DNA of 64,000 nucleotides from Alteromonadaceae bacterium Bs31 (GTDB lineage Bacteria > Pseudomonadota > Gammaproteobacteria > Pseudomonadales > Cellvibrionaceae). Below are positions 26,611-36,651 of the stretch, in pieces (within the stretch, counting starts at the first letter, position 1; each line of letters begins with the position of its first letter). The stretch spans positions 13,551 to 77,550 of the forward strand of contig FXAI01000016.1 in NCBI GenBank assembly GCA_900177435.1, read 5' to 3'. The position numbers and the translations under genes were made by a program. The notes beneath the pieces are model-generated. The model did not search any database. It had not been told where the DNA came from and saw only the letters and a program-made list of their open reading frames with translations.

Positions 26611-27230
26611 AGCTTTGCTCCGCTTTTTGCGTTTGCGATAAACGCGCTAATCTTTTCTTTATCTTTAATACCGGGCGATGACTCCACGCCACCACTCACA
26701 TCCACCCCGTAAGGCTGCGTTATGCTAACAGCGCTTGCTATGTTCGCGGGTGAAAGGCCTCCGGCCAGTACAATAGGTCGAGGGGAGTTTTGCGGCACAC
26801 GAGACCAGTCGAAGGACTCACCTGTACCGCCAGGTATACCTTTTTTATATGCATCCAAGAGGAAACCCGCAGCTTTTGTATAAAGCTGCATGTAGCCCGA
26901 TACGTCTGCACCTTCTTTCATACGCAGGGCTTTGATATATGGACGATTAAAGCTTTCACAAAACGCTGGCGATTCATCACCGTGAAATTGCAGCAAACTA
27001 ATCGATACCCGACTCAGTACCTCCTCTACGAAAGCACGACCAGGGTTTACAAACAAGCCCGTGACAGTAACAAACGGCCCAAGCTCTTGCGCTATCTCTG
27101 CTGCCAGCCCCAAATCAGCGACATTGCGGGGACTTGGCCCGTAGTACACCATGCCAATCGCATCTGCACCAGCTTGCTGTGCTACGCGAGCATCCAGGCA
27201 ACGGGTTATCCCGCAGATTTTAATACGCAT
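26607..27230 (-). CDS. trpF: Phosphoribosylanthranilate isomerase
   Basis: TrpF isomerises N-(5-phosphoribosyl)anthranilate to the carboxyphenylamino-deoxyribulose phosphate. 207 residues. Motifs are [20 protein letters not shown] with the catalytic Cys, [32 protein letters not shown] with the catalytic Asp, [15 protein letters not shown] and [20 protein letters not shown]. Length is normal. It lies 73 bp downstream of truA and overlaps trpB by 4 bases. Confidence 0.96.
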   Translation of the reverse strand: MRIKICGITRCLDARVAQQAGADAIGMVYYGPSPRNVADLGLAAEIAQELGPFVTVTGLFVNPGRAFVEEVLSRVSISLLQFHGDESPAFCESFNRPYIKALRMKEGADVSGYMQLYTKAAGFLLDAYKKGIPGGTGESFDWSRVPQNSPRPIVLAGGLSPANIASAVSITQPYGVDVSGGVESSPGIKDKEKISAFIANAKSGAKL

Positions 27231-27303
27231 TTTTGCACTACCAAGTATGGAAAAACGGGCGATTTTAACAGAACGAAGGGAGCTTTGGCGACGAGCAGTC
27301 GCA

Positions 27304-28179
27304 CTATCGACCAGGAAAAGTTTCGCTTAAGAAAACCGGCCCCATATTAAGGGGCTGCGGAAGATCAAAATGTGCAGGATAGTCCACCCGTACCAGATAC
27401 AATCCGTGGGGCGAGGCTGTGGCCGCCGCCAGGGTTCTATCTCGCCCCTCAAGCAGCTGCGACAGCCAACCAGGCTCTTGCGCCCCTCTTCCAACCTCCA
27501 TCAGGGAGCCCACGATATTTCTTACCATGTGGTGTAAAAAGGCGTTTGCTTTTATCTGCAATACCAAAAACGGGCCATTGACGCTCAAGCTTAGCCCCTG
27601 CACTTCCCTTATGGGGCTGTGAGCCTGACATTGCGCAGCCCGAAAAGCACTAAAATCATGCTCCCCCAGCAAGGCCTGGGCGGCGGTCTGCATTGCCTTC
27701 AGATCTAGATCCAAGGAGGTCCAGGTGACATGGCGCTGTAAAATCGCAGAACGCACTTTGGAGGGCTGAAGGATGTAGCGATAAGTGCGAGCTTGCGCTG
27801 AGAACCGAGCGTGAAAAGCCGGGCCAACGGGCTTTGCCCAACAAACACGGACAGCATCGGACAAATGAGTGTTAACACCCATTTCCCAGGCTTTAATAGG
27901 GCGCTGTGCAAGGGTATCGAAATGCACTACCTGAGCCGTGGCGTGCACGCCTGCGTCTGTGCGCCCGGCACATACCAGTGACACTTGTTCGTTAGCCACT
28001 ACAGAAATGGCTTTCTCAAGCTCGGCTTGCACGGTATTGGCTGCACTTTTTTGTTTTTGAAAGCCGCGATAGTTACAGCCAGAGTATTCGATACCCAAAG
28101 CCACTCGCTGCATACCCGTAGGGAATTCCACCCCGGGTTTGATTTCAATATTGCGCTGATACTTTAACTCTTTACTCAT
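27304..28179 (-). CDS. truA: tRNA pseudouridine38-40 synthase
   Basis: TruA makes pseudouridine at positions 38-40 of the tRNA anticodon stem. The core runs from VALGIEYSGCNYRGFQKQ, through the catalytic Asp in VCAGRTDAGVHATAQVVHFD, RYILQPS and HDFSAFRAAQCQ, to NAFLHHMVRNIVGSLMEVG and a C-terminal APPHGLYLV-type stretch (ASPHGLYLVRVDYP). The open frame reaches a TTG at 28191, but that codon lies in the T-run of the fimV terminator. The ATG at 28179 gives 291 residues, and the ATG at 28113, beginning directly at MQRVALGIEYSG, is also plausible. The 20-30 residue leader is not part of the family core. Confidence 0.92.
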   Translation of the reverse strand: MSKELKYQRNIEIKPGVEFPTGMQRVALGIEYSGCNYRGFQKQKSAANTVQAELEKAISVVANEQVSLVCAGRTDAGVHATAQVVHFDTLAQRPIKAWEMGVNTHLSDAVRVCWAKPVGPAFHARFSAQARTYRYILQPSKVRSAILQRHVTWTSLDLDLKAMQTAAQALLGEHDFSAFRAAQCQAHSPIREVQGLSLSVNGPFLVLQIKANAFLHHMVRNIVGSLMEVGRGAQEPGWLSQLLEGRDRTLAAATASPHGLYLVRVDYPAHFDLPQPLNMGPVFLSETFPGR

Positions 28180-28192
28180 ATGCTGATACAAA

Positions 28193-28215
28193 AAAGCCCT
28201 GCATAGCAGGGCTTT
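28193..28215 (-). terminator. Rho-independent terminator after fimV
   Basis: A 10-bp perfect stem AAAGCCCTGC/GCAGGGCTTT with a 3-base loop, followed on the minus strand by further T residues. It lies 21 bp beyond the fimV stop and immediately before the possible truA start codons. Confidence 0.9.
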
Positions 28216-28236
28216 ATAGTTAAAACCGGGAGTGTA

Positions 28237-31200
28237 TTAAATGATACGCGCACTCAGCTGCTCAGCTTCCTGCTTCTGCTGATCATTGCCTTCTTTTATT
28301 ATCTCTTCAATAATATCTTTAGCGCCTTCTGAATCGCCCATATCAATATACGCGCGCGCTAGATCAAGCTTGGTAGCGATCTCGTCGCTATCACTGAGAA
28401 AGCCTAAATCGTCGTCTTCAGATTCTGGATCCACATCCGGTATATTAAACTCAAGATCAGATTCAGGCACATCGGCAATCGCTTGCTCAAACAGCTGATC
28501 TTCCCCGCCTTCGGCAATTTCTTCATCCAAGGTTGCTAGGTCTTCTAGCGTTTCTTCCTCGAGAACAGCGCTTTCTTGCAAAGGCTCAGGCTCCAGGAGG
28601 GTCTCGATATCTTCGCCTAATTGCTCGGGCTCCAGACTCAAGTCATCACCGAGTTCCAGCTCCTGCTCGAAGTCGTCGAAATCTGTAACTGGCTCTTCCA
28701 TTACTGTTGGGCGAGCCAACTGATCACCTTGATCCTCGTCTATCAGTCTGGCTGTGGCAGCCTCAAGCTCATCACCAGCTTCAAGGTTTGCAATGTCAGC
28801 TTCCTGCACACCCAGGTCGGAAGTAAGCGCATCAAGCTCCTCATCAAGGGCTGAAAGGTCCAGATCCGCATCCAGGTCATAATCATCAACAGAATCGGAA
28901 TCACTGCCAGGCTGATCACCTTCCTGTTGCATACCTGCAAGGAAATCTTCTACCGTCTCTGCTTCTTCTACTTTGTCTTCAGCAACAGGCTCTTCTTGTG
29001 GAGACTCTTGCTCAAGCTGAGGCTCCATTTCCAGAGAAAAGTCTTCATCGGGCTGCTGTTCGCGCTCACTAAGAATGTCGTCAACTTCAGCACCAAAGCC
29101 GTCATCCAAGGAGAGTTCGTCTTCAATGTCCTGATCGCCTATGCCGTCAAGAGTCAGGTCTTCACTAGACTCATCAGCATCAAAATCCAGGTCGAAATCA
29201 TCCAGCTCACTGTCCAGACTGAGCGCGTCTTGATCTTTATCGTCGAGTTCGGAGGCAGCGCTGTCATCGGCATCCAAATCAAAATCGAGATCAAAGTCAT
29301 CCGCGCTTAGCGCATCGTCACCGGTATCCAGATCAAACTCGAGATCGCCTGCGGCGTCAGTTCCAGCTTCAAGCTCATCACTGTGAGTATCAAGCTCAAG
29401 GTCTAAATCGAGGTCTTCATCACCAGCAGGTGCTCCATCGTCTTCCGTATCTCCCAGGTCGAGGTCAAAATCCAAGTCTGAGTCCGCATCATCCAGCTCG
29501 CTTTGAGGCGTTTCACTTTCTGGTAAATCCAGCTCGAAATCCAGACCATCTGCATCAGCTTCCCCTGAGAAATCCGTATCCAAGTCCAGACTAAGCTCAT
29601 CAAAATCGCCCGCTGAGTCCGCCGCAAGCTGGGAATCAAGCTCGCCCAAGTCTCCCTCGAGACCGCCCTCTAAATGAGTTTCGCTACTAACATCGTACAA
29701 GCTGGGATCAAAGGCCGGAGCATCATGAATAGATTCACGTAATTGTGCTCCCCGCTGTTTAGCGGGTTCGTCGCCACTGGCAAGCAGTTTTGCATAATGA
29801 GGGTCGAACTTTTCAACTTCCTGCTGGGTCGAGTACACCTCGAGTAATTTAAGGCGCATATCAAGGTTGTGAGGCTCGCGACCAAGCGCATTTTGCAGCA
29901 TTTCTTCAGCCTGGTCGTACTTGCCATAAGCAATGTAAATGTCTGCTTCAGCAACAACATCTTCTGTTTGTGCTTCAGCTGCAACACTATCGTCAATTTC
30001 TGTAATGTCTTCTTCAATGGCTTCTTCTGGCGTTTCTTCACCGAGATCGAGCTCTTCATAGCTTTGCTCTTCAACAGGATCTTCCAGTGGTGCAGTAACA
30101 TCGTCAAAGTTTGACGTTGCCAGGAAATCGTCGTCCTCTGATTTGTCAGACTTTTTGAAGCCCAAGGCAACCACTACCACGCCTATAATCAGCACCAGGC
30201 CGACAACAATAAACACAATGTTATCTAATAATGTGTCCACCAGGGTTTTCTTAGGCTGGGATTGCACTACCTTGTTTGGTACAGGCTTAGCTGTAGGTTG
30301 GGGCAATGGAGTCGGCTCAACAATGGCAGCCGCTTCCTCTAATTCTTCGGTAGATTCGCTGGAGTCGGCGAGAGACATGTCATCACTATCAGGCGACTCA
30401 ACAGCACTGTCCGTTGCATCACCCTCTACAGCGAGTTCAAGGTCCTCGTCTTGAGCATCAGTCATGTCGGTATTGCTGTCCAAGTCAGCTTGCGCTTCGG
30501 CAAGCTCTTGCTCGGTACGGCTTTTTTCTGCCGCTAATTCAAGGGAGCGCATATCTTCACTGCTGATTTCGATCATGCGCTCCATCGTGGAGATTTGTTC
30601 TTCCAAAGACTGAATCTTGGAACGGAGATCATTATTTTCCCGCGCAGACATATCGAGCTGTTCCAGCGTAATCGCAAGCTCGTTTTCCAGTGCATCCACA
30701 CTGCTGGAACCTGCTCCTGCCCCGCGGCCTTCAGAACTACTGTCAATCTCTTCTGGTGATGAAAGTTTTACCCGGCCTTCTACACCGCTTTGATCTTCTT
30801 CATAGCTGTCGATGGATCGGCTAGCCTCAATCTGAGCGCCGCCATCACTAAAGCCACCATTGGGATCGCCAGACCACTGGCTGTTTTGTACAGCAACTTC
30901 ACTTACCGCCTCTCGCTTACTGTACTCGGTAATATCTTCTCGGCTGGGCACTCGAAGAATCTGCCCCTTTCGGAGCAGATTTATGTTGTTATTGATAAAA
31001 GCGTCTGGGTTTAAGCGCTGTATCGCCAGCATTGTTTGCTGGATGGTCACCCCCCTATCGGGACGAATCTGCTTTGCGATTTCCCACAAGGTGTCGTTTG
31101 CCTGCACCGGGCCGAATGAGTCTTCGGGGTACGGCGTTGAATCGCCAACATAGGACTGTGACGATGCGGACGCCTGTGACTCTGGCCTTGCGGGAGCCTC

Positions 31201-31740
31201 ATCAAAAGAGGAACGGGGATTGTAATTGGATTTGGGCTGCGCGCGCTGTGAGGGCGACGATTGACTAGCTGTTTCACCGCGCGTTGCCGCTGGTGCGCTC
31301 GGGGTTTGAGCTCTGCTAACAGGGGCAGACTGCTCCCCGGAGAATACTGGCAAATCCATTAGCAAAGTGTATTCTCGCAACAACCTGCCACTGGGCCATT
31401 GGGCTTGCAGTACAAAATTCAGGAACGGCTCTCGAACGGGCTTTTTGGAACTCACTTTGATAACCGGGCCGCCGGCGTTGTTGAGCACCACCTCGAACTT
31501 AAGACCCGTGAGAAAATAGGGACGATCAACACCTACTCGTTCAAAGTCTTCTGGGGATGCCAGCCCAACCAGAATCTCATTCTCAGAGAGGTCTCTCACC
31601 TCGAGCAATTCTATCTCGGCGTCGAGTGGCTGATTCAACACAGACTTGAGGGTAATTTCGCCCAGCCCCAAAGCAAATGCCACCTGCGGTATGCAAATCG
31701 CAAGCGCGCTGAAGAGCAATACCAGTATTCTTCGACCCAT
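28237..31740 (-). CDS. fimV: FimV/HubP family polar landmark protein
   Basis: 1167 residues. A signal peptide spans about 1-23 (ILVLLFSALAICIPQVAFAL). The FimV N-terminal domain has GLGEITLKSVLNQPLDAEIE. A LysM peptidoglycan-binding domain covers about 205-275 (VQANDTLWEIAKQIRPDRGV ... GQILRVPSRED). A coiled coil is near 350-410, and a single membrane helix at about 503-527 (VFIVVGLVLIIGVVVVALGF). The cytoplasmic part carries TPR-like units and about 500 residues extremely rich in Asp, Glu, Leu and Ser, then the FimV C-terminal motif (TKLDLARAYIDMGDSEGAKD). FimV/HubP recruits type IV pilus, flagellar and chromosome-partition factors to the pole. AAGGA precedes the ATG. It lies between asd and truA, as in Pseudomonas. 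Confidence 0.95.
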   Translation of the reverse strand: MGRRILVLLFSALAICIPQVAFALGLGEITLKSVLNQPLDAEIELLEVRDLSENEILVGLASPEDFERVGVDRPYFLTGLKFEVVLNNAGGPVIKVSSKKPVREPFLNFVLQAQWPSGRLLREYTLLMDLPVFSGEQSAPVSRAQTPSAPAATRGETASQSSPSQRAQPKSNYNPRSSFDEAPARPESQASASSQSYVGDSTPYPEDSFGPVQANDTLWEIAKQIRPDRGVTIQQTMLAIQRLNPDAFINNNINLLRKGQILRVPSREDITEYSKREAVSEVAVQNSQWSGDPNGGFSDGGAQIEASRSIDSYEEDQSGVEGRVKLSSPEEIDSSSEGRGAGAGSSSVDALENELAITLEQLDMSARENNDLRSKIQSLEEQISTMERMIEISSEDMRSLELAAEKSRTEQELAEAQADLDSNTDMTDAQDEDLELAVEGDATDSAVESPDSDDMSLADSSESTEELEEAAAIVEPTPLPQPTAKPVPNKVVQSQPKKTLVDTLLDNIVFIVVGLVLIIGVVVVALGFKKSDKSEDDDFLATSNFDDVTAPLEDPVEEQSYEELDLGEETPEEAIEEDITEIDDSVAAEAQTEDVVAEADIYIAYGKYDQAEEMLQNALGREPHNLDMRLKLLEVYSTQQEVEKFDPHYAKLLASGDEPAKQRGAQLRESIHDAPAFDPSLYDVSSETHLEGGLEGDLGELDSQLAADSAGDFDELSLDLDTDFSGEADADGLDFELDLPESETPQSELDDADSDLDFDLDLGDTEDDGAPAGDEDLDLDLELDTHSDELEAGTDAAGDLEFDLDTGDDALSADDFDLDFDLDADDSAASELDDKDQDALSLDSELDDFDLDFDADESSEDLTLDGIGDQDIEDELSLDDGFGAEVDDILSEREQQPDEDFSLEMEPQLEQESPQEEPVAEDKVEEAETVEDFLAGMQQEGDQPGSDSDSVDDYDLDADLDLSALDEELDALTSDLGVQEADIANLEAGDELEAATARLIDEDQGDQLARPTVMEEPVTDFDDFEQELELGDDLSLEPEQLGEDIETLLEPEPLQESAVLEEETLEDLATLDEEIAEGGEDQLFEQAIADVPESDLEFNIPDVDPESEDDDLGFLSDSDEIATKLDLARAYIDMGDSEGAKDIIEEIIKEGNDQQKQEAEQLSARII

Positions 31741-32124
31741 AGGAGAATCCTTGTTTTGACAATTCTGTGGCGCGTTTTTTAGAAGTCACCAGCGAACAGC
31801 GGTCGTCGTGCCGGCAGGTGAATTTATCGAGCCATTAGTACCCAGTTAATTACTCGCTGTTGAAAACCTCGAATAATCTTTCAGTATTGGTCGTAAGTAT
31901 TCATTATAAATAGGTTTTTTTCAACTTATTGCCCCCTGAAATACTCCTTTAACTGGCACGATTTGAGGTTTTTCTTTACTACTGGTGCAAATAGCTGTGC
32001 TTATTGTAGTCAAACCTTGGTATTAGGCCGCGATGAGAAGCACAAAGCGACATGCTTAGATGAGAAAATGCCCGCATGAAGCGGGCATCAATTGACTAGA
32101 GCTTGGCGGAAACTTGGCGGAAAC
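31741..32124. other. 384-bp intergenic region between asd and fimV
   Basis: It contains the asd terminator (32068-32088) and must hold the fimV promoter. The stretch 31850-32000 is A/T-rich with several T-runs. No ORF with coding character, tRNA or repeat array was seen apart from the short duplication next to asd. Confidence 0.6.
32068..32088 (-). terminator. Rho-independent terminator after asd
   Basis: An 8-bp stem ATGCCCGC/GCGGGCAT with a 5-base loop, followed by TTTT on the minus strand. It lies 37 bp past the asd stop codon. Confidence 0.8.
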
Positions 32125-32125
32125 T
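32104..32125. repeat. 11-bp tandem duplication just after the asd stop
   Basis: Two near-identical copies of CTTGGCGGAAA sit head to tail directly beyond the asd stop codon on the minus strand. It looks like a small slippage duplication and has no coding effect. Confidence 0.7.
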
Positions 32126-33231
32126 TAGTGCTCGCGAAGTATTTTCAGCATGCGCCTTAAGGGTTCCGCAGCTCCCCACAATAGCTGATCCCCCACCGTG
32201 AAGGCGCTCAGGTATTCTGGCCCCATGGTCATTTTACGCAGCCGGCCTACTGGAACAGAGAGTGTGCCGGTTACTTTTGTCGGCGTAAGCTCACTGAGTG
32301 TTTCGTCTCGATCATTGGGAATAACCTTCACCCAATCGTTGGCATTTGCGATTATGGCTTCAATATCAGACAAGGGAACATCTTTTTTCAGCTTGATGGT
32401 TAAAGCCTGACTATGACAGCGCATTGCACCAATACGAACACAAATACCATCAATAGGAATTGGGCTGTTGACCGTACCCAGTATCTTGTTAGTTTCGACC
32501 TCGGCCTTCCATTCTTCCTTACTTTGTCGACTCTCCAACTGCTTGTCGATATAGGGCAATAAGCTCCCGGCCAGCGGCGCACCAAAGCGATCGATGCTTA
32601 AGTCTTCGCGCATGCAGGCAAGTACTTTACGATCGATATCCAAAATTGCAGATGCCGGGTCAGCAAGGTCAGAAGCGACACTGTCGCGAATTTGCCCCAT
32701 CTGTGTGATCAGCTCTCGCATGTTTTGCGCACCGGCACCACTGGCGGCCTGATAGGTCATAGCCGTTGTCCACTCCACCAGCCCCTCACGAAATAAGCCA
32801 CCAAGACCCATCAGCATTAAGCTGACTGTACAGTTGCCGCCGATGAAGTTTTTAACGCCAGACTGCAGCCCATTGCGGATAACCTCGTCGTTTACCGGGT
32901 CGAGGATAATGAGCGCGCTGTCATCCATACGCAAGGAAGACGCCGCATCAATCCAATAGCCCTGCCACCCGCCTTTTCTCAAGGGCTCAAAAACCTTCGC
33001 CGTATAGTCACCGCCCTGACACGAAATAATCGCATCCATTGCGGCAAGCGCCTCAATAGAGAATGCATCTTGTAAGGAAGGCGCATTCACACCAAGATCT
33101 GGAGCAGCACCGCCAACATTTGAGGTTGTAAAGAATGTTGGCTCGATCCCCTCAAAATCATTTTCTTCCAACATGCGGCCCATCAAAACTGAACCCACCA
33201 TGCCCCGCCAACCAACAAAACCTACTTTCAT
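32125..33231 (-). CDS. asd: Aspartate-semialdehyde dehydrogenase
   Basis: Asd reduces aspartyl phosphate with NADPH to aspartate semialdehyde, the branch point to lysine, diaminopimelate, threonine and methionine. 368 residues, the longer gram-negative type. The Rossmann start is [20 protein letters not shown]. The catalytic Cys is in [20 protein letters not shown] (about residue 135), with [19 protein letters not shown] following. The active-site His lies in [16 protein letters not shown]. It is downstream of leuB in the leuC-leuD-leuB-asd order and followed by its own terminator. It supplies MetZ and other pathways in this window. Confidence 0.97.
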   Translation of the reverse strand: MKVGFVGWRGMVGSVLMGRMLEENDFEGIEPTFFTTSNVGGAAPDLGVNAPSLQDAFSIEALAAMDAIISCQGGDYTAKVFEPLRKGGWQGYWIDAASSLRMDDSALIILDPVNDEVIRNGLQSGVKNFIGGNCTVSLMLMGLGGLFREGLVEWTTAMTYQAASGAGAQNMRELITQMGQIRDSVASDLADPASAILDIDRKVLACMREDLSIDRFGAPLAGSLLPYIDKQLESRQSKEEWKAEVETNKILGTVNSPIPIDGICVRIGAMRCHSQALTIKLKKDVPLSDIEAIIANANDWVKVIPNDRDETLSELTPTKVTGTLSVPVGRLRKMTMGPEYLSAFTVGDQLLWGAAEPLRRMLKILREH

Positions 33232-33263
33232 CGCTTTTACTCTTATATTAACTGGTTAATTAT

Positions 33264-34346
33264 TTATACTTCGTTTAATGCCTGTACCACCGCATCGCCC
33301 ATCTGCCGGGTTCCCACTTTGGTGCTTCCTTCTGCATAGATATCAGCAGAACGTAGACCTTTGTCCAATACGCTACCCACTGCTTTTTCTATCGCATCTG
33401 CCGCTTTGGTTTGATCCAGGGAATAGCGCAGCATCATTGCCGCCGACAAAATCATGGCCAGGGGATTCGCCACATCCTGCCCTGCAATGTCAGGGGCTGA
33501 GCCATGTACAGGCTCATACAAGCCTCTGCTCGCATTATTGAGTGAAGCAGAGGGCAACATTCCAATGGAGCCAGTCAGCATTGCGGCGGTATCAGAGAGA
33601 ATATCGCCAAACATATTGCCCGTTACGATGACATCGAATTGCTTTGGAGCACGTACCAACTGCATCGCCGCGTTATCAACATACATATGGCTGAGCTCTA
33701 CATCACTATACTCTCTCGATAGCGACTGCATGACTTCTCGCCACAGTACCGTTGCCTCCAGGACGTTGGCCTTATCAACAGAACATACTCGATTGCCGCG
33801 CTTGCGTGCCATTTCGAATGCGGTACGTCCGATGCGTTCAACCTCGTGCTCTGCGTAGACGTAGGTGTTGTATCCCTGTCGCTCACCGTTATCCAGAAGG
33901 CGAATTCCCCGCGGCTCACCAAAATAAATACCACCGGTTAGCTCCCGCACAATCAATATATCCAGGCCCGCCACAAGCTCGGGTTTTAATGAGGAGGCAT
34001 CGGCTAATTGCGGGTAAAGTAAGGCCGGACGCAAATTCGCGTATAAACCCATCTCGTAGCGAATTTTTAGGAGACCTTTTTCCGGGCGAATACTGGCATC
34101 CATACTGTCCCATTTAGGCCCACCGACAGCTCCCATTAACACTGCATCAGCTTGCTGGCACTTTTCCAATGTTGAATTTGCCAAGGGCACACCATGCGCA
34201 TCAATAGCGCAGCCGCCTATCAGATCCTCATCAAACTTTAAATTGAGTTTGAATTTTTTATCTGCAAGCTCTAGTACCTTAAGGGCTTCGGCCATTATCT
34301 CCGGGCCGATGCCGTCTCCAGGCAACAATACTATTTTATTACTCAA
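33264..34346 (-). CDS. leuB: 3-isopropylmalate dehydrogenase
   Basis: LeuB oxidises and decarboxylates 3-isopropylmalate with NAD in leucine synthesis. 360 residues. Motifs are [77 protein letters not shown], and the metal-binding signature [20 protein letters not shown]. The start codon is TTG, supported by GAGGA with a 7-base spacer and by alignment of the next residues to the family N-terminus. It lies 80 bp after leuD. Confidence 0.97.
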   Translation of the reverse strand: MSNKIVLLPGDGIGPEIMAEALKVLELADKKFKLNLKFDEDLIGGCAIDAHGVPLANSTLEKCQQADAVLMGAVGGPKWDSMDASIRPEKGLLKIRYEMGLYANLRPALLYPQLADASSLKPELVAGLDILIVRELTGGIYFGEPRGIRLLDNGERQGYNTYVYAEHEVERIGRTAFEMARKRGNRVCSVDKANVLEATVLWREVMQSLSREYSDVELSHMYVDNAAMQLVRAPKQFDVIVTGNMFGDILSDTAAMLTGSIGMLPSASLNNASRGLYEPVHGSAPDIAGQDVANPLAMILSAAMMLRYSLDQTKAADAIEKAVGSVLDKGLRSADIYAEGSTKVGTRQMGDAVVQALNEV

Positions 34347-34426
34347 GTTTTTTTCCTCACGCTAAAGTCATATGCGTCTATTATTTTAAGCGGGCATGCT
34401 TGCAACAAACCTGTCCAACACAGCCA

Positions 34427-35074
34427 TTACGCCTTTACGGCGCCAAACAACCAGGGTTTTTCTGTTCGACGCTGCTGTTCGTAAATTTTGATCTTTTCAG
34501 CCTCCTGTAAAGTAAGACTGATGTCGTCAAATCCATTCAGCAGGCAATGCTTTCTAAACTCATCGATCTCGAAAGCGAATTTTTCACCGTTTGCGATGAC
34601 GCTTTGTTGTTGGAGATCAATGGTTATCTTATATCCCACCTGGTCATACATACTTTTAAACAGGCTTGAAACTATCTTCTCATCCAGCACTATAGGCAGC
34701 AGCCCATTTTTAAAACAGTTGTTGTAAAAAATATCTGCATAGCTCGGGGCAATTACCGCACGAATGCCAAACTCTTCCAGCGCCCAAGGCGCGTGCTCGC
34801 GACTTGAACCACAACCAAAATTCTCTCTTGCCAGCAGAATACTCGCGCCTTTGTATCGCGCAAAATTTAAAGGAAACTCAGGGTTTATTGGTCGAGTACT
34901 GTTATCCCTACCCGGCTCTCCCTTGTCGAGATAGCGTAGCTCATCAAACAGATTCGGGCCAAAGCCAGTGCGCTTTATGGATTTAAGAAACTGCTTTGGT
35001 ATGATCAGATCTGTATCCACATTGGCGCGGTCCATAGGAGCAACAACACCGGTATGTTCTGTAAAACTTTTCAC
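34427..35074 (-). CDS. leuD: 3-isopropylmalate dehydratase small subunit
   Basis: LeuD forms the swivel subunit that combines with LeuC to isomerise 2- to 3-isopropylmalate. 215 residues. Motifs are [40 protein letters not shown] and [19 protein letters not shown]. It starts with GTG, with GGGAGAAG upstream. It follows leuC by 18 bp, as expected for a heterodimer. Confidence 0.97.
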   Translation of the reverse strand: MKSFTEHTGVVAPMDRANVDTDLIIPKQFLKSIKRTGFGPNLFDELRYLDKGEPGRDNSTRPINPEFPLNFARYKGASILLARENFGCGSSREHAPWALEEFGIRAVIAPSYADIFYNNCFKNGLLPIVLDEKIVSSLFKSMYDQVGYKITIDLQQQSVIANGEKFAFEIDEFRKHCLLNGFDDISLTLQEAEKIKIYEQQRRTEKPWLFGAVKA

Positions 35075-35092
35075 TATTTGCTTCTCCCGAAA

Positions 35093-36511
35093 TTAAAATT
35101 CGCGCACATCAACAAAATGGCCGGCAATTGCCGCCGCCGCGGCCATTGCCGGGCTCACAAGGTGAGTTCTTCCACCATAACCTTGCCTGCCCTCAAAATT
35201 CCTGTTGGAGGTAGAGGCGCAATGTTCGCCGTCGCCCAATTTGTCGGCATTCATTGCTAGACACATGGAGCACCCTGGCTCGCGCCACTCCAGATCCGCT
35301 GCAATAAATATTTTATGCAGGCCTTCCTCTTCAGCTTGTTTTTTAACAGCACCAGAGCCGGGAACAACAATGGCTTCCTTTACGTTAGCGGCTTTTTTTC
35401 GGCCTTTGACTATTTGCGCTGCGGCACGAATATCTTCAATACGGGAATTGGTACACGAGCCAATAAATACACGATCCACTTTTATATCCGTTATGGCCTG
35501 CCCGGCCGCAAGCCCCATGTAATCCAGCGCACGACGAATGCCTCCCGCTTTAACCTGATCTTTCTCTGTATTGGGGTCTGGTACAAAACCATCTATGGGA
35601 AGTACCATTTCCGGAGACGTACCCCAGCTCACTTGTGGCTTGATACTACTGCCATCAATCTCAACGATACGATCGAACACTGCATCTGCATCTGATTGCA
35701 GCTTGCGCCAATTGTCCACAGCCTTGTGCCACTGTTCCCCTTTGGGCGCAAAACTGCGGCCGTTTACGTATTCAATAGTGATATCGTCCACGGCAACCAT
35801 ACCCGCACGCGCACCAGCTTCGATGGCCATATTGCAAACGGTAAGACGCCCTTCCATCGACATCGCTCGAAAGACCTCGCCACCAAACTCAATGGCATAG
35901 CCCGTCCCGCCTGCGGTACCAATTTCACCAATAATGGCCAGTACCACGTCTTTTGCGGTTACGCCCTCACCCAAGGTGCCGTCCACCTTGACCAACATGT
36001 TCTTCATCTTCTTGGCAATAATGCATTGCGTGGCAAGCACATGCTCTACTTCGCTGGTGCCTATGCCAAATGACAGAGCACCCAAAGCGCCGTTAGTTGA
36101 CGTGTGAGAGTCACCACACACGATGGTCATACCCGGCAGGCAACCGCCGGTTTCCGGTCCCACCACGTGAACAATACCCTGACGGGGGTCGTTAATTTTA
36201 AATTCTACGATGCCCAGTTCGTCGCAGTTATCGTCCAGGGTTTTTACCTGGATTTTCGATATTGGGTCTTCAATACCCTCCACCCCGGAAGCACGTTCTT
36301 TAGCGGTAGTGGGCACGTTGTGATCCGGCGTGGCAATAACACTATCTGCCCTCCAGGGCTTTCGGCCAGCAAGCCTTAAGCCTTCGAACGCCTGAGGGGA
36401 TGTCACTTCGTGAACAATATGGCGGTCGATATAGAGCAGCGATGAGCCATCATCACGTTGAGCCACTACATGGTCGTCCCAGAGTTTGTCGTAGAGCGTT
36501 CTTGCAGACAT
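35093..36511 (-). CDS. leuC: 3-isopropylmalate dehydratase large subunit
   Basis: LeuC carries the 4Fe-4S cluster for isopropylmalate isomerisation. With the ATG at 36511, which has GAGG upstream, it has 472 residues; the longer frame to 36547 adds an unlikely leader. Motifs are [35 protein letters not shown], the cluster cysteine in [19 protein letters not shown], and the two others in [16 protein letters not shown]. It is first in the leuCD-leuB-asd group and divergent from a LysR regulator. Confidence 0.97.
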   Translation of the reverse strand: MSARTLYDKLWDDHVVAQRDDGSSLLYIDRHIVHEVTSPQAFEGLRLAGRKPWRADSVIATPDHNVPTTAKERASGVEGIEDPISKIQVKTLDDNCDELGIVEFKINDPRQGIVHVVGPETGGCLPGMTIVCGDSHTSTNGALGALSFGIGTSEVEHVLATQCIIAKKMKNMLVKVDGTLGEGVTAKDVVLAIIGEIGTAGGTGYAIEFGGEVFRAMSMEGRLTVCNMAIEAGARAGMVAVDDITIEYVNGRSFAPKGEQWHKAVDNWRKLQSDADAVFDRIVEIDGSSIKPQVSWGTSPEMVLPIDGFVPDPNTEKDQVKAGGIRRALDYMGLAAGQAITDIKVDRVFIGSCTNSRIEDIRAAAQIVKGRKKAANVKEAIVVPGSGAVKKQAEEEGLHKIFIAADLEWREPGCSMCLAMNADKLGDGEHCASTSNRNFEGRQGYGGRTHLVSPAMAAAAAIAGHFVDVREF

Positions 36512-36618
36512 ATGCTTGCCTCGGCATTTAAACATTAGATTTAGCATGCATTGTAGAAGCCAGAGCCGGATAACTCAAATTCATTATTTTCATTCTTTGA
36601 ATTACTTATTGGAATACC

Positions 36619-36631
36619 TTATAGTTTATAA
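36619..36631. promoter_or_regulatory. Candidate LysR-type T-N11-A box between leuC and the regulator
   Basis: TTATA-GTT-TATAA is a perfect 5-bp inverted repeat with T and A eleven bases apart, the LysR half-site layout. It lies 20 bp before the regulator ATG and 107 bp before the leuC start. The site is A/T-rich, so chance is not excluded. Confidence 0.35.
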
Positions 36632-36651
36632 AACTAACGGGAGTAAACACT

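Noticed and set aside
28927-29310. Plus-strand hydrophobic ORF inside fimV
   Set aside because: Antisense of Asp/Glu-rich codons gives Val/Phe/Ile-rich frames; a composition artefact.
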